Below are positions 1-11,800 of a stretch of 64,000 bases of DNA, in pieces. The notes beneath the pieces were generated by a model. It was not told where the DNA came from and ran no database searches. It worked only from the letters and a program-made list of their open reading frames with translations. Where the stretch lies: assembly GCF_026151205.1 (NCBI RefSeq), contig NC_087079.1, positions 11,088,635 to 11,152,634 on the forward strand. The letters run 5' to 3'. The stretch is from Bolinopsis microptera. Its lineage: Eukaryota > Ctenophora > Tentaculata > Lobata > Bolinopsidae. Every line of letters starts with the position of its first letter. The first letter of the stretch is position 1. Position numbers and translations under genes: made by a program.

Positions 1-14
1 AAACAGTATCATGG

Positions 15-229
15 TCAAATCGGATTTCCTATCTCCGATTGAATTTTCCATACACCAAACCTCTGAATAACATCCCAATGACCAGCAATGTAACAGTACC
101 TGACACAAGTTATGCGCTCAGAATCAGTAGTGGGGGGAGATAAGGGAACTATCTGACCCTCAGGGTGTGGTTCGTCAGGGTGACTGTGTAGTCTATCAAA
201 CACATTCTCAGCTGTAGCCGCGGGAGACC
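15..229 (-). CDS. Candidate terminal exon of an unidentified gene
   Basis: On the minus strand a clean acceptor (cacactccacag) at 230-241 opens a 215-nt frame that ends in TGA at 15-17. The frame reads GSPAATAENVFDRLHSH..., with a proline-rich middle and a C-terminus containing CVRYCYIAGHWDV. Its composition looks coding, but I recognise no domain. The exon enters in phase 1, so at least one upstream exon is needed. None is obvious between here and the single-exon gene at 709-2580, which lies on the same strand and would then sit in its intron. It could also be a chance ORF. Confidence 0.35.
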
Positions 230-708
230 CTGTGGAGTGTGGAGTTAACAACTTATTTTGTTGCGTTATTTTAATTTTAACTTGTTCTGGTTGGAGAATT
301 AACTTTGTTTGAAATACATTTTATTGGAATTTATTTCTGAAGCAGCTGGATTTTACAGGCCGTTCTTTAATATTACGGGAAAAGGATGCGCGTAAGATTG
401 AGACAATATGATCAACAATGATAAATTAGACTCAAATCCTTCGTTAACTTTGCTCTTACTGTAGAATATATTGAAAAATAAAACGATGCACAAATATTCA
501 AGAATGAGTAATGCTATTTTACAGTTTATATTACAGTATCTATACGTATAAATGTAACAAAAGAAAAAATACAGCAATTAGAGCAAATTCACGAATACAA
601 AGAAAGTAATGAATAACAGCAAAGACCGTAAAAAAAACAAAAACAAGATAAACTAAAATACCAACAAGAAAAACTACTACATCACAACTACTAGATACAA
701 CAACTAGA
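230..708. other. Intergenic, AT-rich, nothing recognised
   Basis: A/T-rich sequence with A-rich runs (about 600-660) just past the stop codon of the minus-strand gene at 709. This is presumably its 3' untranslated region. The possible poly(A) signals are not distinctive in such AT-rich DNA. Confidence 0.5.
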
Positions 709-2580
709 TCACAACGCTAACAAAACATCAAAGAGCAGCTCATCAGCCCAGTTCAGCAACCTCCTACACGACCCCCAGAACACTGTATTATCCACAACAC
801 GAGGCCTGCCCAGCCAACTCAGCGGGAAACTCCACGTCTGGGACTTGTCGCGCGCAATAAAGTGCATGTTGTCAGCGCGGATCCTGTCGTGGTAATGTAC
901 CACCGTATCAGAGTAACTCTCAGGGTCATTACAGAGCTGTAGACTCACGTAACCGTCTTCAGAGGTGATCACAGCTAAAACAAACCCGCACTTCCCAGGT
1001 TCATCGCATTTCTCTAACCCCTTATTTTCGTATTGGAATGCTAGTTTCCCTTTTTCTAGGAAAAGGGAACGAAGGCTCACGTAGTGACTTTTTTCAACCA
1101 TCACCGCGAACTCCAGTCCAAGTTCTGATTCTCCACAGATAGCGTTACTTGCACTCTTCAAACCGTCGAATAACTGCTCTGAATAAATTGAATTGTGGCG
1201 AAAGTTCGCGTATATGGCGAATACAGCTCGCCATCGACGAGCCTGTTTTATTTTCCTGATCTTTTCCATTAACTCAGGAGAGAATTTGATTTTCTTGTCC
1301 TTGTTCACTGCTATCCACGTCCACAACCCTTCAAGAAACATCAACATATTAGTGACCTGCTGGGAGCCCCCCAACCAGTCCACTAGCTCATCAAACGTCT
1401 GGTCAAAGTTAAGGGTTTGAAAAAGGTTAGGTATAACCCTCTGTGAAGATATTATGACGTTTTTACACAGATCTTCACTTTGTTCAATGCTAATAGCGGT
1501 GGTCAGGGACGGTCTGTGATCTGCTAGCATGTGCCTGATCGGTGTAGTTGGGTATCTATCTTCCTCACCGTCTACATTGTACGATCTCACTGCTTGCTTT
1601 GAAGATTTTCTGAGAACCTGGAAAAGCCAGGCCAGATCTGTCTGTGATCCTGCCGCACAGCTCTGGAGAACGTCAAACAAGTGCTCGAATAATTCCGAGT
1701 GGTATTTTTGACAGAGAGAAAGATCACAGTTCTGTAGGAAGTACCGGCAGTTTGGTTGTATCCCGTCTACCTCTTCTTTGCTTTCTGCTTTATTGGGCTG
1801 CTGTTTATCAACCTTGCGTTCTTTTGTGTCCAGTGCTGTCCCTAAAGGGTCAAGTGCAGCGTTTTTACACTGAGCGAGCGCCTCTTTTAAAGGTGTTGAT
1901 GCAGCTTTCTTAGATTTTACTGCTTTTGTGATGGCTTCCTTTGTAGTAGTTTTAGCTGGTCTTGGCAAAGTTGCAGATCTAGTTGTCTTAGTATCTTTTG
2001 GCTTGGCTACTGCTGCTTTGGGCACAGGCTCAGATACAGTTGATGACCTTCTACCCTCCTTATATTCAGCTCCATTGAACACTTTTCTAACCTCTTTAGG
2101 TTTGGCCACCACGTCGTTTTGCTGCGTTCCCGTAACTTGAGTTTGTATACTCGCATCCTTCATTATAGTATCATTCTCTTTCACTTTCTTACCAGTCTCC
2201 TTTACTTTTGTGTCAGTCTGAGCAATCACTTCAGTTTTGAAAGCTAAATGTTCAGTCAACTGTGTGACGAGAGGTTGAACTATGAGATCAACTTCATTTC
2301 CAGCTAGCTCTATAATCAGATCCAGCTGATGTTTTGACAAATCACTCAGATTGTACAAATACTGCTTTATGAACTGTCGCTTCCAGTTCAAAGCTGCAAT
2401 CTTTTTAAACATGATCTGAACAAGCTGCCGAGATTTAAGTTGGGACACCGCGAAAGCTGCTTCCTCGAATATAAACAGCAGATCAGTAAAGGAGGGTGAC
2501 CGGATAGTATCAGTGATGTTAGAGAAATGTTGAACACACCTGGTCCCCAACCACCCATTTTCCCTTAACTTTGTGGCCAT
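709..2580 (-). CDS. Uncharacterised 623-aa protein, single exon
   Basis: An uninterrupted 624-codon frame runs from ATG at 2580 to a TGA at 709, far longer than chance in this AT-rich DNA. I do not recognise the family. Residues about 25-115 look helical and hydrophobic (SFTDLLFIFEEAAFAVSQL onward). Residues about 120-275 are a Lys/Thr/Ala/Pro-rich, probably disordered linker. Residues about 276-623 form a Cys- and Trp-containing globular region (NCRYFLQNCDLSLCQKYH; later WGSCRRLLNWADELLFDVLL at the C-terminus). There is no signal peptide or clear membrane segment. The ATG follows an acceptor-like aattaacag with an in-frame stop (TAA), so a 5' untranslated exon is possible. Intronless structure next to intron-rich genes could indicate retroposition or a lineage-specific gene. 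Confidence 0.75.
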   Translation of the reverse strand: MATKLRENGWLGTRCVQHFSNITDTIRSPSFTDLLFIFEEAAFAVSQLKSRQLVQIMFKKIAALNWKRQFIKQYLYNLSDLSKHQLDLIIELAGNEVDLIVQPLVTQLTEHLAFKTEVIAQTDTKVKETGKKVKENDTIMKDASIQTQVTGTQQNDVVAKPKEVRKVFNGAEYKEGRRSSTVSEPVPKAAVAKPKDTKTTRSATLPRPAKTTTKEAITKAVKSKKAASTPLKEALAQCKNAALDPLGTALDTKERKVDKQQPNKAESKEEVDGIQPNCRYFLQNCDLSLCQKYHSELFEHLFDVLQSCAAGSQTDLAWLFQVLRKSSKQAVRSYNVDGEEDRYPTTPIRHMLADHRPSLTTAISIEQSEDLCKNVIISSQRVIPNLFQTLNFDQTFDELVDWLGGSQQVTNMLMFLEGLWTWIAVNKDKKIKFSPELMEKIRKIKQARRWRAVFAIYANFRHNSIYSEQLFDGLKSASNAICGESELGLEFAVMVEKSHYVSLRSLFLEKGKLAFQYENKGLEKCDEPGKCGFVLAVITSEDGYVSLQLCNDPESYSDTVVHYHDRIRADNMHFIARDKSQTWSFPLSWLGRPRVVDNTVFWGSCRRLLNWADELLFDVLLAL

Positions 2581-2690
2581 CTGTTAATTTTCCCCCCAAA
2601 ATGTGTCGGGAGATTTGTGGGGGGTTTGCTCCCTGTGTTACGCTGCGCATCTACAAAATACCTCACAGCTTCCTCACTGAAATCCTCCAT
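2565..2690 (-). CDS. Small ORF overlapping the start of the 623-aa gene
   Basis: An ATG at 2690 opens a 41-codon frame (MEDFSEEAVRYFVDAQRN...) that runs over the downstream ATG at 2580 in a different frame and stops at 2565-2567. Its composition looks coding. It could be an upstream ORF that modulates translation, or the true N-terminus of the next gene separated by an indel in the six-G run near 2597. The downstream frame has its own TAA directly before its ATG, which argues against a simple fusion. Confidence 0.25.
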   Translation of the reverse strand: MEDFSEEAVRYFVDAQRNTGSKPPTNLPTHFGGKINRWPQS

Positions 2691-5492
2691 GTCAAGACTG
2701 GTTGAGGTGAAGTGTTGTGGTCATGCGGTTTATTACCGGGACTGTTGAAGGATAGTATCACGGAACTAGCAAGAACTGTAGCCTCGTCCTCTGCTTTGAG
2801 TTCCAGGGTGCTGTGGGTGGGGGAGGACAGGAGCTGGATCCCGAAATTCATGGGGACTGATACTAGCGGGATCATGTCAACACTGTTTATCTATTGGAGT
2901 ATCAGAATGTGAACTTTTACGTGGTAAAATTATACAAGAATTGGAAGTTTACTAGCGTTATATAAGAATTATAAATGATTGGAAATGAAAGAAAAAATAA
3001 CGAATAATGAATAATATGCTAATGAACAATTTGATAACAAGATCGCTTAAACAGTAAACAAACGTATAAACTACAAGAAGATACTATGTACTAATGACGA
3101 GGATCAATCGGTAGAGTAACAGTAGATAGTGTAGATAGTGTGGTGTCATACATCTTAATCAGACCACTATATCTCTGTATCATATTACTACAGAAGATAT
3201 GGGTTCTGGGAATTAGAATGCAGCGAAGGGCTCTGATTGGTTGGTTTATGTCATGTGATTAGATTACAGCTCTCTGATTGGATAATTAGAAGCCAGCGAA
3301 GAGCAGGGTTTGAGGCTTGTGCCGCCCGTAACGACCTACTTCAGACCAATTGCCTCATTACCTGATAAACACATAACAATCATCTCTAATGCATGTGTAA
3401 CGTTGTGATGTTCACCTCAATGCTAGATATTAGTACAATTTACATGTCACATGACCAACTGATCAAAGGGGTTGCGACAATTTGTAATTCCCCAGCTGTT
3501 CAAAATATTCTTTGACATGTTGGACTGCTTTATAATTATTGAAAGAAAGAAATAATTAATCTGTCAATAACATGATTGAAAAGTATCCAAACCTTCGTTC
3601 TTTCTCCTCAGCGAATCTCTGAGAGAACTAGAACGTCGTTCAATATTCGGCGAGTTTGTTGGGGATAGCTCTGAAACAAATAACGTGTTAGTCACGTCTT
3701 AATCACGTGTACGTGACTGGATAATAGTAGATAAAACATCACAGAGAGTTATGAACGTGTTTGTAATTCACTGCTAACAATAGTGGAACAAATTGGAACT
3801 GAATGTTGATTCGGCTATCATGTTTTTAGGAGCAACTGGAAATGACCAGGTAGACGAGGAATTAAAGGTAATGCCGTGTTTATGCTGAAAAAAGCAGTTT
3901 AATCACGTGACATGACAGTCTGCAGGGAGATTGCTAAAAGAGGAAGAAAATTTGTTGATGAAAATACAGTAGTAAATAGAATTGAGTGCTAAGATTAAAG
4001 AAAGGTACGGTTATTACGGGCAATATCAATTTTCGTAGAAAAATATTGTGACACGTTGACGTTTACAATTTCAACGTATATAACTATAAGATTCAAAAGA
4101 GCCAAACCGCTAAAGGGTGAGTCAGCCGGCGGCGTGCAACTATTTTCGATCCATACTGTGAAGGAATAAGGATAGAGGAGGCAAGCAATTTTCTTAATTC
4201 AAAAAGGCGGGGCTATAGCAAGTAGCTATTACAATAAGAGAATCAATTAAATAACTAATTAATTGATAGTTAGAAAATGAGATAATAGCGTTGTAAGGAG
4301 CAGTGCTGGGATTGAAGGATGCGGATACTCACTGAATGAACGGAAGCGATTAGCTGAACAAGAATTAGATGTTACTATGGTAATACGAGGATTGTACTAA
4401 TTATCTAATTGACCAATTAGATGTCACAAATATCTGATCGCGATTAGCGCTCACAGTTACGCTTTAACAGCGCTTTAACAGTTACGATTAGTAGCAGCTT
4501 TTAACAGAAAGCAGCTGCAACGAATCAAACAATAATAGATAACTCAATAACTGCAACCATGGGGAGGTGGCGAGAATTTCATTTATGATTATAATTATAT
4601 GCACCATGAATTTTCAGTTTTTAAGCAAAAATTAGCAAAATCCTCCCCGCGATTACCGTCATTTTCTATAGTCAATGAAATTTGTGTTATTTAAAAATCA
4701 AGGAATTGTTACAACTAACAATCGCTTAGACACGAGAGTTTACGAAACTTGTTTTGTTGAAACAAATCATTTTCAAGGAGAAACAGCTTAATAAAGGGGC
4801 GGTAGCAAGCGGCCTGATAACACGTGACTTCGACACTGCCAGCAAGCACGTGACTGCGCGCAGCAACAGACACGTGGTGTAGCCATGGTAACACTTACCA
4901 TTCCGCAAGGTCTGTACTCGTGATGACTTGACCAAGTCACGTGATCCGTCTGATGACGTCACGATCACATGGGCTCCTCCACGGGAGGGAGTAGGGCTCG
5001 AGTCTACGTGTTTTTTCAGATAACGTTTGGTTGAGACTATCGCTTTTCGTTTGAGTCGTCTGTCTGTCGAAGCTCATGTCGTTAGACAATTATATGCTGT
5101 TTATTGTTAATGTGCTTTTTCGTGTTGTTATTGTGTTGTAATTTTTTATCAGGGGCCAGGGGGTAGTCAGAAAATGTCAGTTTCGTCGTCAAACATTAGA
5201 AATGTCTGATCAACAAGTCGTCAGAGTAAAAGACCTGTCCCGACAATTGCTGTATTTGTTCCAGTATTATCCCAACCTATGATGTGCTGCACAAGATCAT
5301 TCATCGCTTCGATTATGATAAGGCGTTAAAACGCGTAAAATTCATTGGCTGACATTAGTTGGGAAAACCATGGATACGGGATTCACACTGTCACGTGACA
5401 TATTCCAAAGTTTCGATACACCTTGAACCCCACCCTAAGTACCACTTCCCGTTAAAGTACCTGCACTGGTGACTGGAGTTGCCGGAGAGACC
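2691..5492. other. Non-coding interval upstream of the 623-aa gene
   Basis: No convincing exon was found on either strand. A minus-strand frame of about 70 codons (2663-2875) has fair composition but no supporting splice structure or homology. From about 3.0 to 5.4 kb the DNA is AT-rich with repeated CACGTG hexamers, which are listed separately. It presumably contains the promoter of the minus-strand gene at 709-2580. Confidence 0.5.
3704..5397. promoter_or_regulatory. Cluster of seven CACGTG (E-box) motifs
   Basis: CACGTG occurs at 3704, 3904, 4821, 4847, 4871, 4938 and 5392, often extended to TCACGTGA or CACGTGAC. A given hexamer is expected about once in 4 kb at even composition, and less often in AT-rich DNA. 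CACGTG is the classic E-box for Myc/Max-, USF- or CLOCK-type bHLH factors. The same extended palindrome recurs elsewhere (24597, 24764, 30051, 35258, 53781, 53873, 53945), so it may be a genome-wide word or part of a repeat rather than a local promoter. Confidence 0.4.
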
Positions 5493-5645
5493 ATGTCCGG
5501 TAGAGATCCGTTAGATCCGGAGCTCAGTTCTGTTGGAGTGCCAGTCCGGCGGCGGTTGTGGGGTTTCTCCTCCAACACAGCTGCTAGCCGTGTGTCGGTG
5601 ACTGGGGGTGACGACTGGGAGGGAGGATTTGCTAGAGTTTTGTAG
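5493..5645 (+). CDS. Small 50-aa ORF, hypothetical
   Basis: ATG in a good context (A at -3) starts MSGRDPLDPELSSVGVPVRR and the frame continues to TAG at 5643-5645. The stretch is markedly GC-richer than its surroundings and rich in CpG. It may therefore be a small exon or first coding exon, or simply a CpG-rich promoter patch. No homology was recognised. Confidence 0.3.
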   Translation: MSGRDPLDPELSSVGVPVRRRLWGFSSNTAASRVSVTGGDDWEGGFARVL

Positions 5646-5863
5646 AACTATTTAGGTTTAACTGAAGCTTCAGCAAATATACTGTGTCAAGTTGTAAAGA
5701 TAAAACAAGCATATTATGTATGATATTCAATTTGATCAAATCCTTATTGGCATGGTGTATTGAAAGATTAAATCAAGAAGATCGTGAAAACCGAAGTAAA
5801 GATTTACCAAAAATCAAACAGGAGAAATAACAAACAAAAGTAACGATTATCATTAAACCAACA

Positions 5864-8800
5864 TCAAAACACAAACTCAGCCATTTTCAAATATTCATTA
5901 TACTCCTCTATGTTAGTCAGGACATGGGATGAAGGAATTAGCTGTGTAAAAATGTTAGTTAAGTATTAAGATACTCAAATCGCTTTGCTATAGGTCATTT
6001 TTGTATACAATGTACATTTTAATATTTCCACAATCCTTATTATACTTCATCTTATATTATTTCTTTAATTGAAAATTGTACAACACCGGATGATCAATAA
6101 TAACGGAGAAACCCCCTCTGCATTTGAGATAAAATATAGTTAAAACCACTCCAAATGTACGTAAAACACACTAAAATTAACACACAGAAAATCTAACTTT
6201 TAATGCACTCAAAATGCACTCAAAATGCACTCAACGACACTACCTTGTCTTTCTCAACGAAAAGAACTTTGTCTCCATTTGACAGGGTCACAGTCTCAAC
6301 TTGACAAACCCAAAGAGCGAATATAATTACTAGGTATTGCAGCTGCTCAATTATCGTCCGCGTCTGGGACAAACTGGACATAAACTTTAGTGCTGCACAA
6401 ACTTGTCTAGGACAAACTGTACACAAACTTGTCTAGGACAAACTGTTCACAAACTTGTCTAGGACAAACTGTACACAAACTTGTCTAGGACAAACTGTAC
6501 ACAAACTGTACACATACTATTCATTGTACACAAACTTGTCTATGACAAACCGTACGCAAACTGTACACAAACTTGTCTAGGACAAACTGTACACAAACTG
6601 TAATGCTAAACAGTGCACAAAAAACGTCTGTGGGACAAAGTGGACTTGAAACCGTTTTCATAACTCTAAGGCTATTGGGGAAATACTGCTTGGAATAGAA
6701 CTCGAAGGTAGTAAAATTGTATATTACGTTTTGGGCGATTTCCTGAAAGCAACACGACAGCAAAAATTTAAATATTTAATGGCGAGGAAAGTCTTCTGTG
6801 TTGCTTCACTTTGGTTATAATGCATATTTCATATTTACTTAATTTCCAATATTTGCTCACGACAAAACCCCACTGATAGCACCACGTCACAAATGCCCCC
6901 GAGATAGCACTTTGCGAATTAGACCATTCTGAAGCCAAATTTTCGCCATATCCAGTAAACTTATCATAACAATAAAGACTTACCGAGGAGGGTTGAGGGA
7001 AGAACTTCCTCCCGGAAGTGCCACATAACATGGAGTAGGTTTTAGAGGGTGTCTGGAACATAGAGGCGTTAGAGAACTGTGCATCCACTAGATCGTCCTG
7101 GGAGAAGCAGGAGTTAGTCTTATTAGCATCATATTTTTGTTAAATCAAGACTTCATTTGGGGCGTTGAGCGGCCAATAGTATTGTTGATTTCATTCGAGT
7201 TCGATACAATTTTTTTCCTGGTATCGACAAAACAAATCATAAGTATCCACTAAAACTAAAAAGTTAAGTTCACATGACGACTCACGATTTCTCTACTATT
7301 ATTGGCTTGTTCCTCCAATAACTTCTCCCTGTTATACTGATCCACAAGTTTCTGTTCTGTCTCCTCCAGAGCCTGTTTTAAAGACTTTACTGTCCCCTCT
7401 ATCTCCTTTACTTTAGCGTTACTCTGTGCTACAGCCAGACCTGTATAATACAGTGGGTTAATATCAACATCGTGTGTGATGCAGAAAGAACAGACTAATC
7501 GTTCAATTAAAATTGTAAAGAACATACTGATAAGGGAATTTAAAACCTTATAATTATGATCTTTTAAATTAGCAGCTAAAAACAAGACCAATGCTGTTAT
7601 AGTGACCTTTGTTGGTCGTGAAAGTGAGGAAATGTTCCAGAAGGTATTTGCAGTCGGATAACGAGCTACTGTCGATGATATCCTGAAATATATCCGTTAA
7701 TAACCAATTATTAGAAACTCTTATAATAAGCCTTGGCTTGTTGCCCATGGAGAAATTTCATAGTCCCGGTAACGTCCACCGATCTAACATCAAAGCTCTC
7801 TGATTAGTAAGTTTTGACCACGTGACCAGAATACTGCTCTCTGAATGGCTAAGAGATTAGCTACTGACCTGAAGGTCTATAGTGTCACCACTCTCTCTTC
7901 CGTCCATCATCTGCACAATGTCGTTCTGATGTTCGTTTATATTATCCTGCAAATACTCCACCTGGGCACTCAGTCCCTCTATGTTCTCGTCTAACTCTTG
8001 CAATACTTCAGTGTTCTGAATTTTTAAATAAATATTAAAAAAGATTTATCAAATGATTATTTGGAAAAATAAATCTGAGGACGATATGTTTCGAGTGGAA
8101 GGAATCAGGTGTTAAGGAGATATGAAGTTCAAATGGTGACAGAGTTTCAAAAGCAAATACATTTGACTCAAATTTTCTCGCAATCTACTTAAACATAAAA
8201 TACTTGAACACAAATCTGTTCAACATAAAGTATCAGAATAATCATTATCACATGATATGTTCTTGGAAAACCAAATTTCAACTTACAGGTTGTTTCTCCT
8301 TTAAGTGTTTGTCCTTATTCTTGATGAACCGATCCAGATCCTTCTCCAGCTTTTCCCTGTCCTTCACCAACCTGTCCATATCAGCCTCCATCTGTGCGAC
8401 TGTGTGCTTCCGGATAATATTCTGACAAATCCTTTTCTCCAACTGGTTCCACCTTTGTCTTGCGGAGAAGGAAGAGTACTGGGATGATAATCGTCTGTTG
8501 TGACGTTCTTCGGCGGACTCTGCTAAGTTAGGTTGCTGGAGCATAGTTCTGGGTGCTGCTCGGCGGGCGTTCTTCTTCTTTATAGACATCGCGTTCTTCT
8601 GCTTTTTCATCATCTTGATTTCCTCTTGCTTTCGTTTAAGGACCATTTCTTTGGTTTTCTGTTCCATCTGTAATTTCTTGATGGTCGTAACCTGTTTCTG
8701 CTTGTCTCTCTGTAATTTGATGATTTCTTGTTGTTTCTTCAGTTCGAGTTTCTTGTTCCTGGCTGTGTCCTCCTTCAACTGTCTCATCAGTTTCACCTTG

Positions 8801-11800
8801 TTCTTCTTCATTTGTGTCAGCTCGGTCTGCATGTGTTTCAGATGTTTCTCATTGTCCTTATTTGTCTTGGCTAATCTGTCATGCTCACGTTGCGCGGATT
8901 TCAACCTCTTCATTTCCTGTTCCATATTCTTTAACTTCTTGGTATAATGATCGGATTTCGCTCTGATTTCATCCTTGTTATTTTTTCCATCTCCCTTCTT
9001 CTTGAGACTGTCCATGACCTTATCTCGCTCATCACTAGTGACTTGTATTTGATTATTCAGTAGATTCAGCTTCTCCTCATACTGTTGCTTCATTGCTAGA
9101 ATCTTCTTCTGGCTCTTTTCCAGCTCTTCCACCAGCTTCTGCTTGATCGAGATTTCCTCGGCAAGATCTGCGAGGTTTTCTTCCATGCAGGTAATGTTCT
9201 CGTCCCTTGCCTTCTCATCTTCGTCTTCCTCAGAGTCCTTTTCTTCATTTTCTTCTTTTTCTTCGCCTCGTTCCATCTCATCATCTTCATCTATTTCTAT
9301 AAAGTTATTTTCACAGTCCATTTCCTCCTCGCTATCATCATCAGCTTCGATAATGTTTTCCTTGTTTTCTTCCAATTTGGTCACTTCTAGATCTTTTATG
9401 TGCTCTAATTTTGACCTGCAGAAAAGCATAGTCAGAATGAATTCACCATAGTTTGTGATAAAGATAACATGAATAGATCTTCCAATAAGATCATAAAATA
9501 ATAATTCAAATCAGGCCGTACCTCTTTGCCATAGTTTTCTCCAGATCGAACTTTGCCTCCTTGATCACTTCATCAATACTATCGTTCATCATGGTTGCAC
9601 TGTTTAAGTTACCACCACCCATAGACATCCTGTTTGGAGGCGCGGTCCTTAAGCGGGGACTGCGGTAGTTCGCAGCGCTTTCCTGTTCAAGGAGCTGCGA
9701 GCGCAGATTCTCGATCTCTTTGATGTACCCTTGTACCATCTCTGTCATATCTGTTTCTCCTGATGCTGAAAATATTATTATTATTCAACAGAATCATACT
9801 AACAAAAGTGATTTAAAAGATTAAATACCTTAATGTGCTTATCGGGTGCTTATCTGTGCCCATAATACAAATTGTCCCAACATTTATTGCATGCAGCCAT
9901 ATCTTTCACCTCGTTCAATTCATTAAAGCTATTAATAAACATATTTATTACACCTAAATCACTTCCTAAAACAGATAACAAGTTCATTCTCGGTCTCCCT
10001 GCAAATAGTAGAATCTAAATATGTGTTTAAATATTTTATTTGTATGTTCAGTGTAGATGTGGGCCAAGCTATTATATTATACAATCAGTACATGTTTTGA
10101 ACTTTCATTAGTTAGTTATATTGCATTGCCTTAGAGAGGAAAAACAGTTGAGGTATGGTAAATTGGTAGACATTGTAAAAGCCCGAAGTTTCACAACGAG
10201 ATAATGATTCTCACTACATATATTATATACGAGCTTAGTTCCTTATTCTGACCAACCTGCGAAGTCAGCACAGAGGGCCTTGGCACGAAGCTCAGCGATA
10301 GCCTCATTCTTGCTATCCTGTGCCTCTGCCATGGACTTGATGCGGAGACGGAGCTTATCGTTCTCAGCACGCAACATCGTGTTCTCCGTGAACAGGTCGG
10401 AATGGTTTCCTTCTTCACCAGTCCTCTGGAAAAAGGAACAATTTTTAGACCTAAATAATAAATATACCAGCCGGCCAAAAATCATTTACATCTGTATTCT
10501 CACACTCTCGGAGTGGAGAGCAGTAAAATGCATCAATACCATCGCATTGTCTTATTACCTGTCCCATCTTGTATTCCATCAGTTCCTGCTGTAATCTCAC
10601 GTTCTCTTCTCTTAAAGTATTGATGATTCTGCTGGTCTTGTCTTGGTTTACTACCACCTGTAACATTAATCTGTGTTAATTCTCTTTTACTCCTAAACCG
10701 GACCCCTTGTTTTTAGCTTTGATAAAATCCTTAAAATACACGAAGATAGGAAGGAAGTATAGTATACATTTCCTGTATCTTATAAGATTGTTTTATCTTG
10801 TATTTGCTTGATTAATTAGTAACTATATGAGATCTATTTGAGGCCCCACTACGTATTCGGAAACTCTTAGTAAATTATGTTGTCGTTGTAGTCGCTGCTC
10901 TAAAAACTGCTACCAATTATATAAGATACACTGGAACTACTGAAACTTATCAATCTGATCAAATTACAGACAATGTCCTTCAGAATGTATATCCTACACA
11001 TGGATGTATATATATATCGAGTTAACAACAATTGTTTCCAAATCATCTCTCCGATCAAGTCACTTTACAATTTCCTCCAATTTCACACTCTCTATAGGAT
11101 TGTTACTGTTACCGACTGTCCGGGATTGTTACTAAATCTGTCATCTCCCAGGCAACTGATATGCAGGTACCAACGGTGAACACTTTACAATTAACCAGCA
11201 AACCAGGGCTACAATGTGATTGTGTAAAATGATCCCAATATTACCAGAGGTCAGATGCCACCTTAACAACACGGTCTTGACACTAACGTGGTAATTTACT
11301 GTGGCCAGGTTGGTTACATCTTGTTTACTGATATATCAGAATAATCTCTATGTGGCCCAGGATATTGACTCTGTGGCACACCGTACAGAATAGGGTTTCT
11401 GGAATATTTCATATTTAATTATAATTTTCTTCGGCAAATCCAACAGCCACATGGCTTCTAAGTAACCGGTTAATTAAGGAAGCCGAAGGATCTTGCAAAG
11501 GCAACAACGTTAGTGTGTACCGGTTTTTTCCATGGCTTTGCTTCAAATGTAGCTCCTCATTAAGTGAGAAGTAAACGTCGACTATAACCTTATAAAGCAA
11601 GTAAATAGTACAGTGTCACATAGAAAATAGACAATAAAATGTATTACATAAACAACACCCACTGACCTTATTCTTTATATTCTTGGCTCTGTTAGCGTAC
11701 TTCAGAGTGTTAAGAGTCTCCATGAAGTCCCTATCAGCCGGGCTAACACACGCCACCATTAGAGTCTGGGAGTTTCCACCCAGGCTGTCTTGTAACAGAC

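Noticed and set aside
8615-8947. Plus-strand Cys/Phe-rich frame in the kinesin coiled-coil exon
   Set aside because: Antisense shadow of the Lys/Glu-rich coiled coil of KIF21.
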